Below are positions 1 to 7,139 of a stretch of 11,363 nucleotides of DNA, in pieces. Made by a program: the position numbers and the translations under genes. The notes beneath the pieces were generated by a model, which saw only the letters and a list, made by a program, of their open reading frames with translations, searched no databases and was not told the origin of the DNA. The stretch comes from JBKQHQ01 sp052148715 (GTDB taxonomy: Bacteria > Pseudomonadota > Alphaproteobacteria > Rhizobiales > Xanthobacteraceae). Each line of letters starts with the position of its first letter. Position 1 is the stretch's first letter. Location: positions 1-11,363 of the forward strand of contig JBKQHQ010000183.1 in assembly GCA_052148715.1 (NCBI GenBank), written 5' to 3'.

Positions 1-340
1 AGCGCTCGCCGAGGGTTCTCCAGGCCACCCGTTTGGCGCTCGCCGCGGCCTCTTCGGCGAGTCGGTCCCGCTCGCCGGCGCGATGGGCGCGGCAGAACCA
101 GACGACCACCAGCGGCTGGCTGAGGTCCGGCCAGTGGGGCACGACGTCGCTGCGGCCGCATGTGGCGCAGGGCTCGCGGGCGAGCTTGCAGCGGCGCAGG
201 TGGGTGAAGAAGATGGCGCTGGCGGTGCGGGCGGCCGCTTGTTCGGCCGAGAAAGTGCGCAGACGCTCTCGTGCCGCGACGGTCTTGCGATGGCGCTTGC
301 TGTGGGATTCAGAAGTCGCTGCAACTGCCGCAAAGACGGT
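1..340 (-). CDS. Zinc-ribbon protein, phage/island type (partial; runs off left edge)
   Basis: Reading the minus strand from about position 310 down to the edge gives an open frame without stops. It has a basic stretch (SHSKRHRKTVAARERLR), then REPCATCGRSDVVPHWPDLS, then VVVWFCRAHRAGERDRLAEE. The pair Cys-x2-Cys (158-169) followed by Cys-x2-His (83-94) is a four-ligand zinc ribbon. It resembles small phage and island proteins in which a CxxC pair is followed by a W(L/F/I)CxxH motif. No ATG, GTG or TTG start exists in this frame upstream of the ribbon, so the N-terminus is unresolved. It may lie in another frame after an indel, where a CGSCSDF reading near 310-330 suggests a lost first Cys pair. 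The 3' end lies outside the window. The protein is clearly related to the one at 1337-1912. The function is unknown; nucleic-acid binding is a guess from the ribbon and the basic segment. Confidence 0.55.
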
Positions 341-390
341 GCAACTGATGATGAAGAGGATGCAATTGGGATGACGGCGGACGGGGCCCG

Positions 391-1386
391 GTGGTCGATT
401 GGCGGCGGGTCCTGGAGACGAGGGGCTGGAGAAGAGGTACTGACGCTCGCTCGCTGAGGACCGATCTGCGAAGGCTCCCGGTGCCTGCCGAGGGTGTACG
501 GTTGCTCCTGCGACCCGATCAGACGTCGGAACTTCGGTATGAGAGCTGGAAGCGGAAGATCGAGCTTCCGCCGTGCCGGCTCGTGTGGATCGGCGACGTT
601 GTGGCCTCGCCGGAGGGGGTCGGGACCCCGCACGTCCAGGCCCTCGTCGTCCTGCTTGAGTCGGGCGAGGTCGGGACGATAACGCTGCCGTTGAACGTGT
701 TCCGCTTTGCGACCGTCGCTCGGGTGCTTCGCGAACTTCCGCTTGAGGCACGTGCCTTACGGGATCTATGGTGGGCCAGGTCCGGAGGTGCGGTTCTCAG
801 AGAACCGGTGGCAGATCGACCTGTGGTTCGATCGCGCGGTGCTGGCGGTGGTGACGGCCGAGGAGATTCCGGCGCTTGGGGTCGAGACGTTGGCCGGGCA
901 TCCGCAGTTCGCAAGCTCCCCGCTCTGCGTCGTCGCAGACCGCCCTGCCCGGCGGCTAGCGGTCCTGCCGTGCTGGGAGATCTTCCGGTTCTACTACTCT
1001 CAGTCGGTTCTGGTGGCGCGGCTCGCCTTTCAATTCCCCCGTTGGGGGCCCGAGACGCCCGGTCAGCTGCTGGAGCGCTTCGACGGCCATCGGTTCCGCG
1101 CCGAAGCTCTGGCGAAGGGGCATCGACCCGGCGCCGGGCTTGTTCGCTCTCGGCGATCGGCCGGGACGCGCTGGTCACCTACGCGCGGACGGGCCGGGCT
1201 CAGATTCGGGCGGTCCCTCCCTTTCGCGGGCCCGCGCGTCTGATGGCCGTCGGGATCCCGCTGCAATTGGGGGAGTTCGCCGTGCTCTTCATACAGCAGA
1301 TCGTGGAAAGCGTGCCCGGGGAGGGCGATCGCGGCGTCATCCGGTGGAAGAAGATCCCGCAGCGCAGAGCTTCTCGTACGCGTTGA
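391..1386 (+). pseudogene. Unknown island protein, frame broken twice
   Basis: No single frame covers this gene. Frame 1 from 391 gives a credible start (MVDWRRVLETRGW, then PPCRLVWIGDVVASPEGVGT and LVVLLESGEVGTITLPLNVF). From about 745 the sensible reading moves to frame 2 (PYGIYGGPGPEVRFSENRWQ, then VVADRPARRLAVLPCWEIFR, then FYYSQSVLVARLAFQFPRWG) until about 1100. It returns to frame 1 by about 1150 (DALVTYARTGRAQIRAVPPF, then MAVGIPLQLGEFAVLFIQQI) and ends at TGA 1384-1386. The shifts are opposite, so they cancel. The joined product is about 330 residues. I do not recognise the family. The CWEIFRFYY segment recalls uncharacterised proteins carried on genomic islands, but this is a weak memory. 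The gene ends 50 bp inside the convergent zinc-ribbon gene and precedes a recombinase. It is either a decayed gene or an intact one with two sequence errors. Confidence 0.45.
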
Positions 1387-1912
1387 CGAGCTGGATGAGG
1401 AAGAGCGGCGCTTGGGGGGAGAGGCGCAGGCCGGCCGGTCCCTGGGCGGCGATGCGGTGGAGGCGGTCACGCTCAGCCTCGGGGAGCGCGGCGATGGCGG
1501 CCAAGGCTGCTTCGCGCCGGCGCCTCCACAGCTCGAGGGGGTCTGGCGCCGGGGTTCGCCGGGCGATCTCGTCCGCGCGATGCTCTCGGCAGATCCACAC
1601 CGCTTCCCGCCAGCGCGCGGGGTCGGCGATGTAAGCGGTGAGGTCCTCCCAGCGCTTACAGACCACGCACGGCTTCCGCTGCTCCTTGCCGCGCGCGATG
1701 GCGACGTACAGTTTGGCGCGTGCAGCGTCCTTGGCTCGGGCGTCGTCGTCGCGGTAGCGGGCGCGGCTGCGCCGACGGGCGTTGCGCTGCTTGCGATGGC
1801 GATCGTGCGAGTCGCGGTTGGCCGCGGCAAAACAGGGCTTGCAGTAGCGTCCATCGGCCCGCGGGGGTCTGCGGCAGCCCGGTTTTGAGCACGAACGGCG
1901 CGTTGCGTGCAT
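1337..1912 (-). CDS. Small double zinc-finger protein, phage/island type
   Basis: The predicted protein has 191 residues and begins MHATRRSCSKPGCRRPPRAD. Its first cluster is Cys-x4-Cys followed by YCKPC near residues 8-30, a typical N-terminal zinc finger. A long Arg/Lys/Asp-rich helix follows (HDRHRKQRNARRRSRARYRD). The second cluster is KPCVVCKRWEDLTAYI followed by WICREH, i.e. CxxC plus CxxH. The C-terminal part is Ala/Arg-rich and probably helical. Small phage proteins share the second cluster, usually with an HH pair inside it that is absent here, so nuclease activity is not supported. The frame stays open far upstream, but the ATG at 1912 sits just before the first finger and upstream codons look non-coding; a GTG at about 1938 is an alternative. 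It diverges from the recombinase at 1986 and is a paralogue of the gene at 1-340. Its role is unknown, perhaps DNA or RNA binding. Confidence 0.6.
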   Translation of the reverse strand: MHATRRSCSKPGCRRPPRADGRYCKPCFAAANRDSHDRHRKQRNARRRSRARYRDDDARAKDAARAKLYVAIARGKEQRKPCVVCKRWEDLTAYIADPARWREAVWICREHRADEIARRTPAPDPLELWRRRREAALAAIAALPEAERDRLHRIAAQGPAGLRLSPQAPLFLIQLVNAYEKLCAAGSSSTG

Positions 1913-1985
1913 TCTCGTTTCAGACGCTAACACATTTTCGGGCGTCCGTCGAGGAGTTAAGATAATTGGAGGTATATTAACTACG

Positions 1986-2897
1986 ATGCCTCCGCAAACG
2001 CCACCCGAGCCGCATCTCGGCGCCAGAGAACCCGCAAGCGCGCCGCTCGCGACCCGCGCAGAAGAAGAAGCGGAGGTCGCCAGGCTACCGATCCCGCCCT
2101 GGACGACCGACGACGAGCTCGTCGCCCTGTGGCTGCACGGCAAGAGCCCCAACACGATCCGAGCCTACGGCGAGGACATCGCCGCCTTCCGCGCCTTCAC
2201 CGGCAAGGGGCTGCGCGCGACCTACCTCTCGGATCTGCAGCGCTACGCGGATGCCGTGGTCGGAGCGCCGGCGACGCGTGCCCGGCGCCTGCGGTCTCTG
2301 AAATCGCTCCTCTCGTTCGCTTCCAAGATGGGCTACCTGCCCTTTAACGTCGGGGCCGCCATCCGAGGCCCCAAGCTCGAGCAGAAGCTGGCGGAACGGA
2401 TTCTGAGCGAACGGCAGGTCTTCGCGCTGCTCGAAGCCGTCGAGGATCGGCCTCGGGACCACGCGTTGATCCGCCTCCTCTATAACGGTGGTCTGCGGGT
2501 CTCTGAGCTGGTCACGCTGCGGTGGCGCAACCTCACCGACGGCGTCGCGAGTGTGACCGGCAAGGGCGGGAAGACGCGCGTCGTGCGGCTCTCGAGGGGA
2601 ACCTGGGCCGAGCTGCAAGCGCTACGAACCGAGGAGAACTTCGGCGACGACCTCGTCTTCCCGATGAGCGCGGTCAACGCGTGGAAGCGGGTCAAGCGCG
2701 CCGCGCGCCTCGCCGGCATCACCGAGCTCCCCGTCTCGCCGCACTTCCTGCGGCACTCCCATGGGACCCATGCTCTGCGCCGCGGGGCGGATCTGGCGAC
2801 CGTTCGCGACACGCTGGGTCACGAGTCGATCGCAACGACCAGTCGCTATCTGCACGCGCGGCCCGAGAAGTCCAGCGGCGATTACCTCGCGCTCTGA
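1986..2897 (+). CDS. Tyrosine recombinase / XerC-D-like integrase
   Basis: This 303-residue protein catalyses site-specific DNA strand exchange through a covalent 3'-phosphotyrosine. Residues about 45-115 form the SAM-like core-binding domain (LHGKSPNTIRAYGEDIAAFR). The C-terminal catalytic domain carries every expected residue: Arg171 in GGLRVSEL, Lys196 in GKGGKTR, His253 and Arg256 in SPHFLRHSH, His279 in LGHESIATT and nucleophile Tyr288 in SRYLHA. The length and the nine-residue His-Tyr spacing are normal for Xer-like enzymes, so it should be active. The ATG at 1986 is preceded by GGAGG at 1968-1972, a slightly long spacing of 13 nt. The leader is unusually AT-rich for the window and contains GTTAA/TTAAC arms at 1956-1960 and 1977-1981. 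The adjacent unknown and zinc-ribbon genes suggest it is the integrase of an island rather than the chromosomal dimer-resolution enzyme, but a housekeeping Xer cannot be excluded. Confidence 0.93.
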   Translation: MPPQTPPEPHLGAREPASAPLATRAEEEAEVARLPIPPWTTDDELVALWLHGKSPNTIRAYGEDIAAFRAFTGKGLRATYLSDLQRYADAVVGAPATRARRLRSLKSLLSFASKMGYLPFNVGAAIRGPKLEQKLAERILSERQVFALLEAVEDRPRDHALIRLLYNGGLRVSELVTLRWRNLTDGVASVTGKGGKTRVVRLSRGTWAELQALRTEENFGDDLVFPMSAVNAWKRVKRAARLAGITELPVSPHFLRHSHGTHALRRGADLATVRDTLGHESIATTSRYLHARPEKSSGDYLAL

Positions 2898-2898
2898 T

Positions 2899-2964
2899 CT
2901 TTGCCGTCGCACAATTCGAGTAGCGTGTACTCCCCGGAATCTGCTTCAGTCCCGCACGGCAAAG
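2899..2964. repeat. 9-bp perfect inverted repeat after the recombinase
   Basis: CTTTGCCGT at 2899-2907 is the exact reverse complement of ACGGCAAAG at 2956-2964, with 48 bp between the arms. It begins two bases after the recombinase stop codon. The loop is too long and there is no T-run, so an intrinsic terminator is unlikely. An attachment-site or regulatory role is only a possibility suggested by position. Confidence 0.35.
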
Positions 2965-3017
2965 CTGCCCCAGTTGCATTTACTTCTGATCTCACCATCG
3001 GCGAAAGGAACCGAACC

Positions 3018-3461
3018 ATGGCCATCATCGAAATCACGCATTGTCCCTACGGCAATGCCGTCACCGTCCCGCTCCCGTTCGCGGAGACCGTCGCGCGCAC
3101 GAAGCAGGCACTCAAGGACGAGGGCTTCGGCGTGCTCTGCGAGATCGACGTCGCCAAGACGTTCAAGGAGAAGATCGACACCGACTTCCGTCCGTACACG
3201 ATCCTCGGCGCCTGCAACCCCCGCTTGGCGCACCGCGCGCTAAGCGCCGAAGACGACCTCGGCCTGCTCCTCCCCTGCAACCTCGTGGTCGCCGCCGACG
3301 AGCGCGGCGGAACGCGCGTCTCCGCGATCGACGCGACCGCGATGATGCGGCTGGTGGGAAACGCCCTGCTCGACCCGATCGCGAGTGAGGTCAACGAACG
3401 GCTGGGCCGCGTACTGCAGAATGTCGCCGACATGGGGACAGGCGTGCCGTCGCGCGGCTGA
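3018..3461 (+). CDS. DUF302 domain protein
   Basis: This protein has 147 residues. The DUF302 signature is plain: an N-terminal strand and helix (PFAETVARTKQALKDEGFGV), the LCEIDVAKTFKEKI segment, YTILGACNPRLAHRAL, then DDLGLLLPCNLVV. It has no signal peptide, so it should be cytoplasmic. The family's biochemical role is not established; members often occur near metal, sulfur or redox genes, and Cys residues in GACNP and LPCN are retained here. The ATG at 3018 is chosen because AAAGGA at 3003-3008 is a good ribosome binding site about nine bases upstream. Longer readings begin upstream inside the space after the recombinase and look non-coding. It lies 59 bp before the multicopper oxidase on the same strand, so co-transcription is likely. 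The gene is intact. Confidence 0.87.
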   Translation: MAIIEITHCPYGNAVTVPLPFAETVARTKQALKDEGFGVLCEIDVAKTFKEKIDTDFRPYTILGACNPRLAHRALSAEDDLGLLLPCNLVVAADERGGTRVSAIDATAMMRLVGNALLDPIASEVNERLGRVLQNVADMGTGVPSRG

Positions 3462-3520
3462 GACCACTACTTCATCGCCTTCAATGCGCTCTCTCGCCTC
3501 TCCGGGATATTCGTGACAGC

Positions 3521-4994
3521 ATGAATCGCTCATCGTTCCTCTCACTTGCCGGTGCCACGGCGCTCACTTCGGCGACCGCCGGCGCCGTAACGGAGACCGG
3601 TCGCGCCGACGTTACCGTCCGCATCGTTTCGACGACGCTGGAGGTGGCGCCGGGGCGCACGGTGCGGACCACCCTACGGAGGCACGGTGCCTGGGCCAAC
3701 GCTGCGCCTTCATGAGGGCGTTCCGGTGACCGTCGACGTGGTCAATGAGACCGATGCGGTCGACGTGGTCCACTGGCACGGCCAAATCGTGCCGCCCAGC
3801 GTCGACGGTGTGATCGAGCTCGGCACGCCGCCGGTACCGGCGCACGGACGGCAGCGCTACCGCTTCACCTCACGCCCTGCCGGCACGCGATGGTACCACT
3901 CCCACGTCGGAATGGGCCGCAACGCCGATCGCGGAGTATTCAGCGGCGAGTTTGGATTCGTCCTCATCGAGCCGCGCAACGACCCGGGGCGCTACGATCG
4001 CGAGGTGCTGCTCGCGCTGCACGAGTGGGAGGGGCGGCTGGTCACGAATCAGAGCCATGACTGGTCGAACGTGCCGTCGCTCGCGCAGCCGGCGATGGGC
4101 ATGGGCGGCGCGATGATGGGCGGCGGCGGCGGCATGATGAGTGGCGCTGGGATGATGGGGCGCGACGGGATGATGGGCGGCGGCATGGGGATGGGGATGC
4201 TCGAGGCCGACTACGCCCTCTTCAGCATCAATGGCCGCGCTTTGGGCCATGGCGAGCCGCTTCGGGTGCGCGCGGGCGAACGCGTGTTGCTTCGGATCCT
4301 CAACGCGAGCGCCACGCTGACACACCGCCTGGCCCTCCCCGGGCACCGCTTCACGGTCGTTGCGCTCGACGGCAACCCGGTGCCGACGCCGCGCACCGTG
4401 GACGCGATCGAGCTCGGCGTGGCCGAGCGGGTAGACGCCATCGTCGAGATGACCCAGCCGGGCGTCTGGGTCTTGGGCAGCACGACCGAGACCTTCCGCA
4501 GCCGAGGACTCGGCGTCGTTGTGGAATACGCCGGGCAGCATGGCGAGCCGGTGTGGCACGATCCGGCAACGCTCGCGCCGTGGCAGTATACAAGCTTTGG
4601 ACAGCCGTCAAGCCTCCCGGAGCCGGACGGCCGCTTCGAGCTCGTGCTGCGGCAAGCGATGGCGGCGCAGAACCGCTGGACGATCAACGGCCGCTCGGAT
4701 CCCTACGCGACCCCGCTCGCGGTTGAGCGCGGCAAGCGCTATCGCCTCGCGTTCAGCAACATGAGCATGATGGAGCACCCGATGCACCTGCATGGGCATC
4801 TCTTCGAACTCGCCGCGATCGACGGGGTACCGACGAGCGGTGTGCGCAAGGACGTCGTCGTGGTGCGTCCCATGATGGGGCAAGTCGAGATCGACGTCCT
4901 GGCCGACAACCCCGGCACCTTCTTGCTCCACTGCCACAACGAGCTCCACATGGAGGGCGGCTTGGCAACAACGCTGTCCTACCGCGGCGCATAA
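3521..4994 (+). CDS. Met-rich multicopper oxidase (frameshifted near the N-terminus)
   Basis: The enzyme is a laccase/CueO-CopA-type copper oxidase that couples one-electron oxidation of Cu(I) or another substrate to O2 reduction outside the cytoplasm. All four copper motifs are present: HWHG (from 3771), WYHSH (from 3891), HPMHLHGH (from 4776) and HCHNELHMEGGL (from 4929, Cys at 4932 as type 1 ligand). A Gly/Met-rich loop at about 4093-4206 resembles Met-rich copper-binding segments of CueO and PcoA. Frame 2 from ATG 3521 gives an export-like N-terminus (MNRSSFLSLAGATALTSA); frame 3 starts at about 3674 (YGGTVPGPTLRLHEG). One extra base around 3670-3674 separates them. Without the shift, only a shortened protein from GTG 3687 could be made, lacking its leader. 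The first residues look like a Tat leader in which RR has become RS. The joined length of about 487 residues is normal for the family. Confidence 0.85.
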
Positions 4995-5053
4995 GCACCG
5001 CCGCGTGTGCCGCGCCACCTCTCACATCACAAACCTTGAACGGACCTGAAACG

Positions 5054-5479
5054 ATGAGCCAAGCATCTTCACAACCAGCGCAATCATCGACAACCGCACC
5101 ACACGCTCTGGATCACGCCGCAGAGAGAGACGAGTCCATGACACAACAGCTGGCGAGCGTCGCCCGGAACGGTGCCGCGATGCGTTTGCGCCCGCTTGCC
5201 CTCGCCGTTGCCTTCGGCGTCGCCACTGCAGTCGTCACCCTGCTCTTCGGTGGGGCGATGGGCGCGATGGGCAGCATGATGGGCAGCGGCCCCGGCGGCT
5301 GGGGCGGCTGGATGCACGGCTCCATCGGTGGCGGGCCGGGAGTGGGCGGCGGCTGGATGATGGGCGGGGGTGGCCTCGGCTTCGGCATAGCTGGGCTCGT
5401 CTGGGGCTTCCTCTCCGGCGCCATCGCGGGCGGCATCACGGCCTGGGTCTACAACGCAATGGTGCGACGAGCCGAGTAG
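5054..5479 (+). CDS. Gly/Met-rich small membrane protein, DUF5676-like
   Basis: From ATG 5054 the protein has 141 residues. A polar, Ser/Gln-rich N-terminus is followed by one membrane helix (LRPLALAVAFGVATAVVTLL). Then comes a low-complexity Gly/Met/Trp loop (MGAMGSMMGSGPGGWGGWMH, later WMMGGGG). A second helix (GFGIAGLVWGFLSGAIAGGI) leads to a short tail TAWVYNAMVRR. The closing GLVWGF..G.I.G...AW.YN pattern matches what I recall of DUF5676 membrane proteins found beside copper and cytochrome genes. The loop methionines could bind Cu(I), which is inference. The start is uncertain: ATG 5138 has a purine-rich GAGAGAGACGAG upstream and would remove the atypical N-terminus, and TTG 5036 is also possible. 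It follows the multicopper oxidase by 59 bp on the same strand, which suggests one transcript and a shared copper role. Confidence 0.72.
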   Translation: MSQASSQPAQSSTTAPHALDHAAERDESMTQQLASVARNGAAMRLRPLALAVAFGVATAVVTLLFGGAMGAMGSMMGSGPGGWGGWMHGSIGGGPGVGGGWMMGGGGLGFGIAGLVWGFLSGAIAGGITAWVYNAMVRRAE

Positions 5480-5571
5480 CGGACGCGCGTCTGTATGTGC
5501 ACACCCGCGGCGCAAACTCGGCCGCGCAGCCGGGTGAGGTTCTCACGAGGGCACCCCAAACAGGTTGAGGC

Positions 5572-5613
5572 TTGCGAACAGGCGGAGATCGATGTATCAT
5601 ACAACGGTTGATA
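5572..5613 (+). promoter_or_regulatory. Promoter and candidate MarR operator
   Basis: TTGCGA (5572-5577) and TATCAT (5595-5600) are separated by exactly 17 bp, a good sigma70-type promoter. Immediately downstream, CAACGGTTG (5602-5610) is a near-perfect odd palindrome (CAAC-G-GTTG) nested between TATCA (5595-5599) and TGATA (5609-5613). The palindrome overlaps the expected transcription start, where an autoregulating MarR repressor commonly binds. Binding itself is inferred. Confidence 0.5.
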
Positions 5614-6075
5614 GAGGAAACTATATCGCAGCCAGGGACTACCGCGCGTAGTCTCGCCTCAGAATTCCAAGACACCATGGTCGCGTTGATTCGGACGCTC
5701 GGCTTGCATCAGCCCGACCAGACTCCGTGCGGCCAGCCGGTGGCAGTCGCCGAGGCGTATGCGCTTCTGGAACTCAGCCGGGAGCCGGGGCTCTCGCAAA
5801 ACGGCCTTGCCGCGCGCCTGCGGCTCGAAAAGAGCTCCGTGAGCCGGGTCGTTACGGCACTCGAGAAGCGCGGATGGGTCGCGCGAAAGCGCAATCCGGA
5901 GGATACCCGGATCGTCCAGGTTCATCTGACCGACGATGGCCGGGACGCCGCTGCACATCTGGCGGCATCGCGCCAAGTCAAATTCGAGCGGATCTTCAGC
6001 GCTGTCCCGGTAGCCGAACGCGACGCCGTCCTCGCGTCCCTCGGTACGCTCCTACAGGTGATTCGTGAAACATAA
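5608..6075 (+). CDS. MarR-family transcriptional regulator
   Basis: This is a dimeric winged-helix regulator. It contains an N-terminal helix (EFQDTMVALIRTLG), the recognition helices (LSQNGLAARLRLEKSSVSRV), the wing (RKRNPEDTRIVQVHLTDDGR) with the typical D-x-R...LT..G pattern, and a C-terminal dimerisation helix. The frame is open from TTG 5572, but that codon is the -35 element of a good promoter, so translation must begin later. TTG 5608 lies at the predicted transcription start and would give a leaderless message and 155 residues. ATG 5677 would give 132 residues but cut into helix 1. The stop overlaps the next gene's start by 11 bp, so the two are translationally coupled. The ligand is unknown; copper or oxidative signals are suggested only by the neighbourhood. 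A palindrome at the promoter suggests autoregulation. Confidence 0.87.
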   Translation: MIEETISQPGTTARSLASEFQDTMVALIRTLGLHQPDQTPCGQPVAVAEAYALLELSREPGLSQNGLAARLRLEKSSVSRVVTALEKRGWVARKRNPEDTRIVQVHLTDDGRDAAAHLAASRQVKFERIFSAVPVAERDAVLASLGTLLQVIRET

Positions 6076-6568
6076 GAACATCGTCGCCACGCTTGCGGTC
6101 GGGTCTCTTTTGTCTGTCTTTGGCGCACTGCCGCTCCTTGCGGACACAATCACGACGCCTTCCCCCCACCAGGCGATGGTCGAACAAGGCAGCAAAGAGG
6201 TCATGCCGTTCGATCTCAACCGCACCATGCATATCTTCGAGCCGACGGCCGACGGCGGCGTGCAAACCGTCCTCGTGCATGACGGAGATCCACAGCAGAT
6301 CGCGCTCGTACGCTCGCACCTACGCAAAGAAGCCACGGCATTTGCGCACGGCGATTTCTCCGACCCGGCCAAGATTCACGGAATGGACATGCCGGGGCTC
6401 GCGCAGTTGCGGGCCGGCGCAAATCGCATAGCGGTTGGCTACGCAGACACCGCAAACGGAGCGAGCATCACATACAAGACGTCAGATCCCCGGCTCATCG
6501 CCGCTATTCATGAATGGTTCGCCGCGCAGGTCAAGGACCACGGCGCCCATGCCATGATGGCCCACTGA
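6065..6568 (+). CDS. Exported His/Met-tailed protein of copper/cytochrome clusters
   Basis: This protein has 167 residues. GTG 6065 is chosen because it directly opens a Sec signal peptide (KHKNIVATLAVGSLL, cleavage probable after LPLLA near residue 26) and overlaps the MarR stop by 11 bp. The mature part contains EVMPFDLNRTMHIFEPTADG, VLVHDGD, HLRKEATAFAHGDFSDPAKI, HGMDMPGLAQLRAGA and ITYKTSDPRLIAAIHEWFAA. It ends DHGAHAMMAH, a His/Met-rich tail that could bind copper. I recognise it as a family often mislabelled aspartate carbamoyltransferase in databases and found beside multicopper oxidases and c-type cytochromes. Nothing in it supports carbamoyltransferase activity, and its true function is unknown. 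Expression should follow the MarR gene. A GGAGG downstream at 6580-6584 starts the next, decayed gene. Confidence 0.8.
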   Translation: MKHKNIVATLAVGSLLSVFGALPLLADTITTPSPHQAMVEQGSKEVMPFDLNRTMHIFEPTADGGVQTVLVHDGDPQQIALVRSHLRKEATAFAHGDFSDPAKIHGMDMPGLAQLRAGANRIAVGYADTANGASITYKTSDPRLIAAIHEWFAAQVKDHGAHAMMAH

Positions 6569-6591
6569 CGCGCGTTTCTGGAGGCCTTCCC

Positions 6592-7022
6592 TTGTCTAGA
6601 ACGATGATCGCGACCGCCGCCCTGGCAGCGACAGTCGCCATTACTGTGAGCGTTGTCCCCCATCGTTTCACGCGCAGCGACGAATAACGCGCCATCGAGC
6701 AGCCCGATGCAAACCGACGGGGTCTATCCATCGGTCGGGAAAGTGCGGGCCGGTGAGAAGATTTAAGCAGCTTCCTGCGCATCCTGCCATGGAACCAACG
6801 ACCAACGGGCAAGGCGGCATCGCTCCGCACCTGCACTCAGCGGCACGGATGTCCGTTGCACAAACTGTCGCCTTCATCAAGAAACCGCCGGCCCGGCATC
6901 CGAAGTTCTATCCTTCGGTGCTTTCTGCCCAGCAAGTCGAAGAAGTCGCTGCCTACCTTCCCTCAGCACGCCGCCGCCTTGAGTGCCGCTCCTCAGCGAT
7001 CGCTTCTAGACGCCCTCACTGA
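6592..7022 (+). pseudogene. Decayed c-type cytochrome
   Basis: Three frames together rebuild a small exported cytochrome c. Frame 1 starts at TTG 6592 behind GGAGG and gives an export-like leader (MSRTMIATAALAATVAITVS), but meets TAA at about 6685. Frame 2 then reads MQTDGVYPSVGKVRAGEKI (from 6707), a TAA at 6764-6766 where a Tyr codon is expected, and AASCASCHGTN; CASCH at 6776-6790 is the CxxCH haem attachment site. Frame 3 continues GQGGIAPHLHSA, then MSVAQTVAFIKKPPARHPKF, YPSV and LSAQQVEEVAAYL, a normal cytochrome c C-terminal half with a possible axial Met at MSVAQ or lost by substitution. Two frame changes plus a nonsense codon make a functional product very unlikely. It ends the MarR/exported-protein operon, where it probably served as the electron acceptor for the neighbouring oxidation system. 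Confidence 0.72.
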
Positions 7023-7139
7023 TCCATCACGTATCACGCTCAAACTTTGCAACAGAAGCACAACCTGAGCGTATCATCGCTCTGCGCAAATCCTCGGCCA
7101 GTCACAATCGGTGCGTCCGATCGCGTTCGCCGCCGAGGG

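Noticed and set aside
2085..2618. Minus-strand ORF inside the recombinase
   Set aside because: Shadow of the recombinase codons; the plus strand has all catalytic residues.
3870..4559. His-rich minus-strand ORF opposite the oxidase
   Set aside because: The His runs are the antisense of Met/Gly codons in the oxidase loop; no start signal or family match.
5113..5439. Pro-rich minus-strand ORF
   Set aside because: Antisense of the Gly/Met-rich membrane protein; composition explained by GGC/ATG codons.
5534..5546. GTGAG-GTT-CTCAC hairpin upstream of marR
   Set aside because: A five-base stem without a T-run is too weak for a terminator, and it lies outside the promoter; too common by chance to call.
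7031..7077. GTATCA repeats and ACGCTC/GAGCGT arms between the convergent genes, partly like the marR promoter
   Set aside because: Arms of six bases with a 25-base loop and no T-run; similarity to the marR site is limited to six bases.
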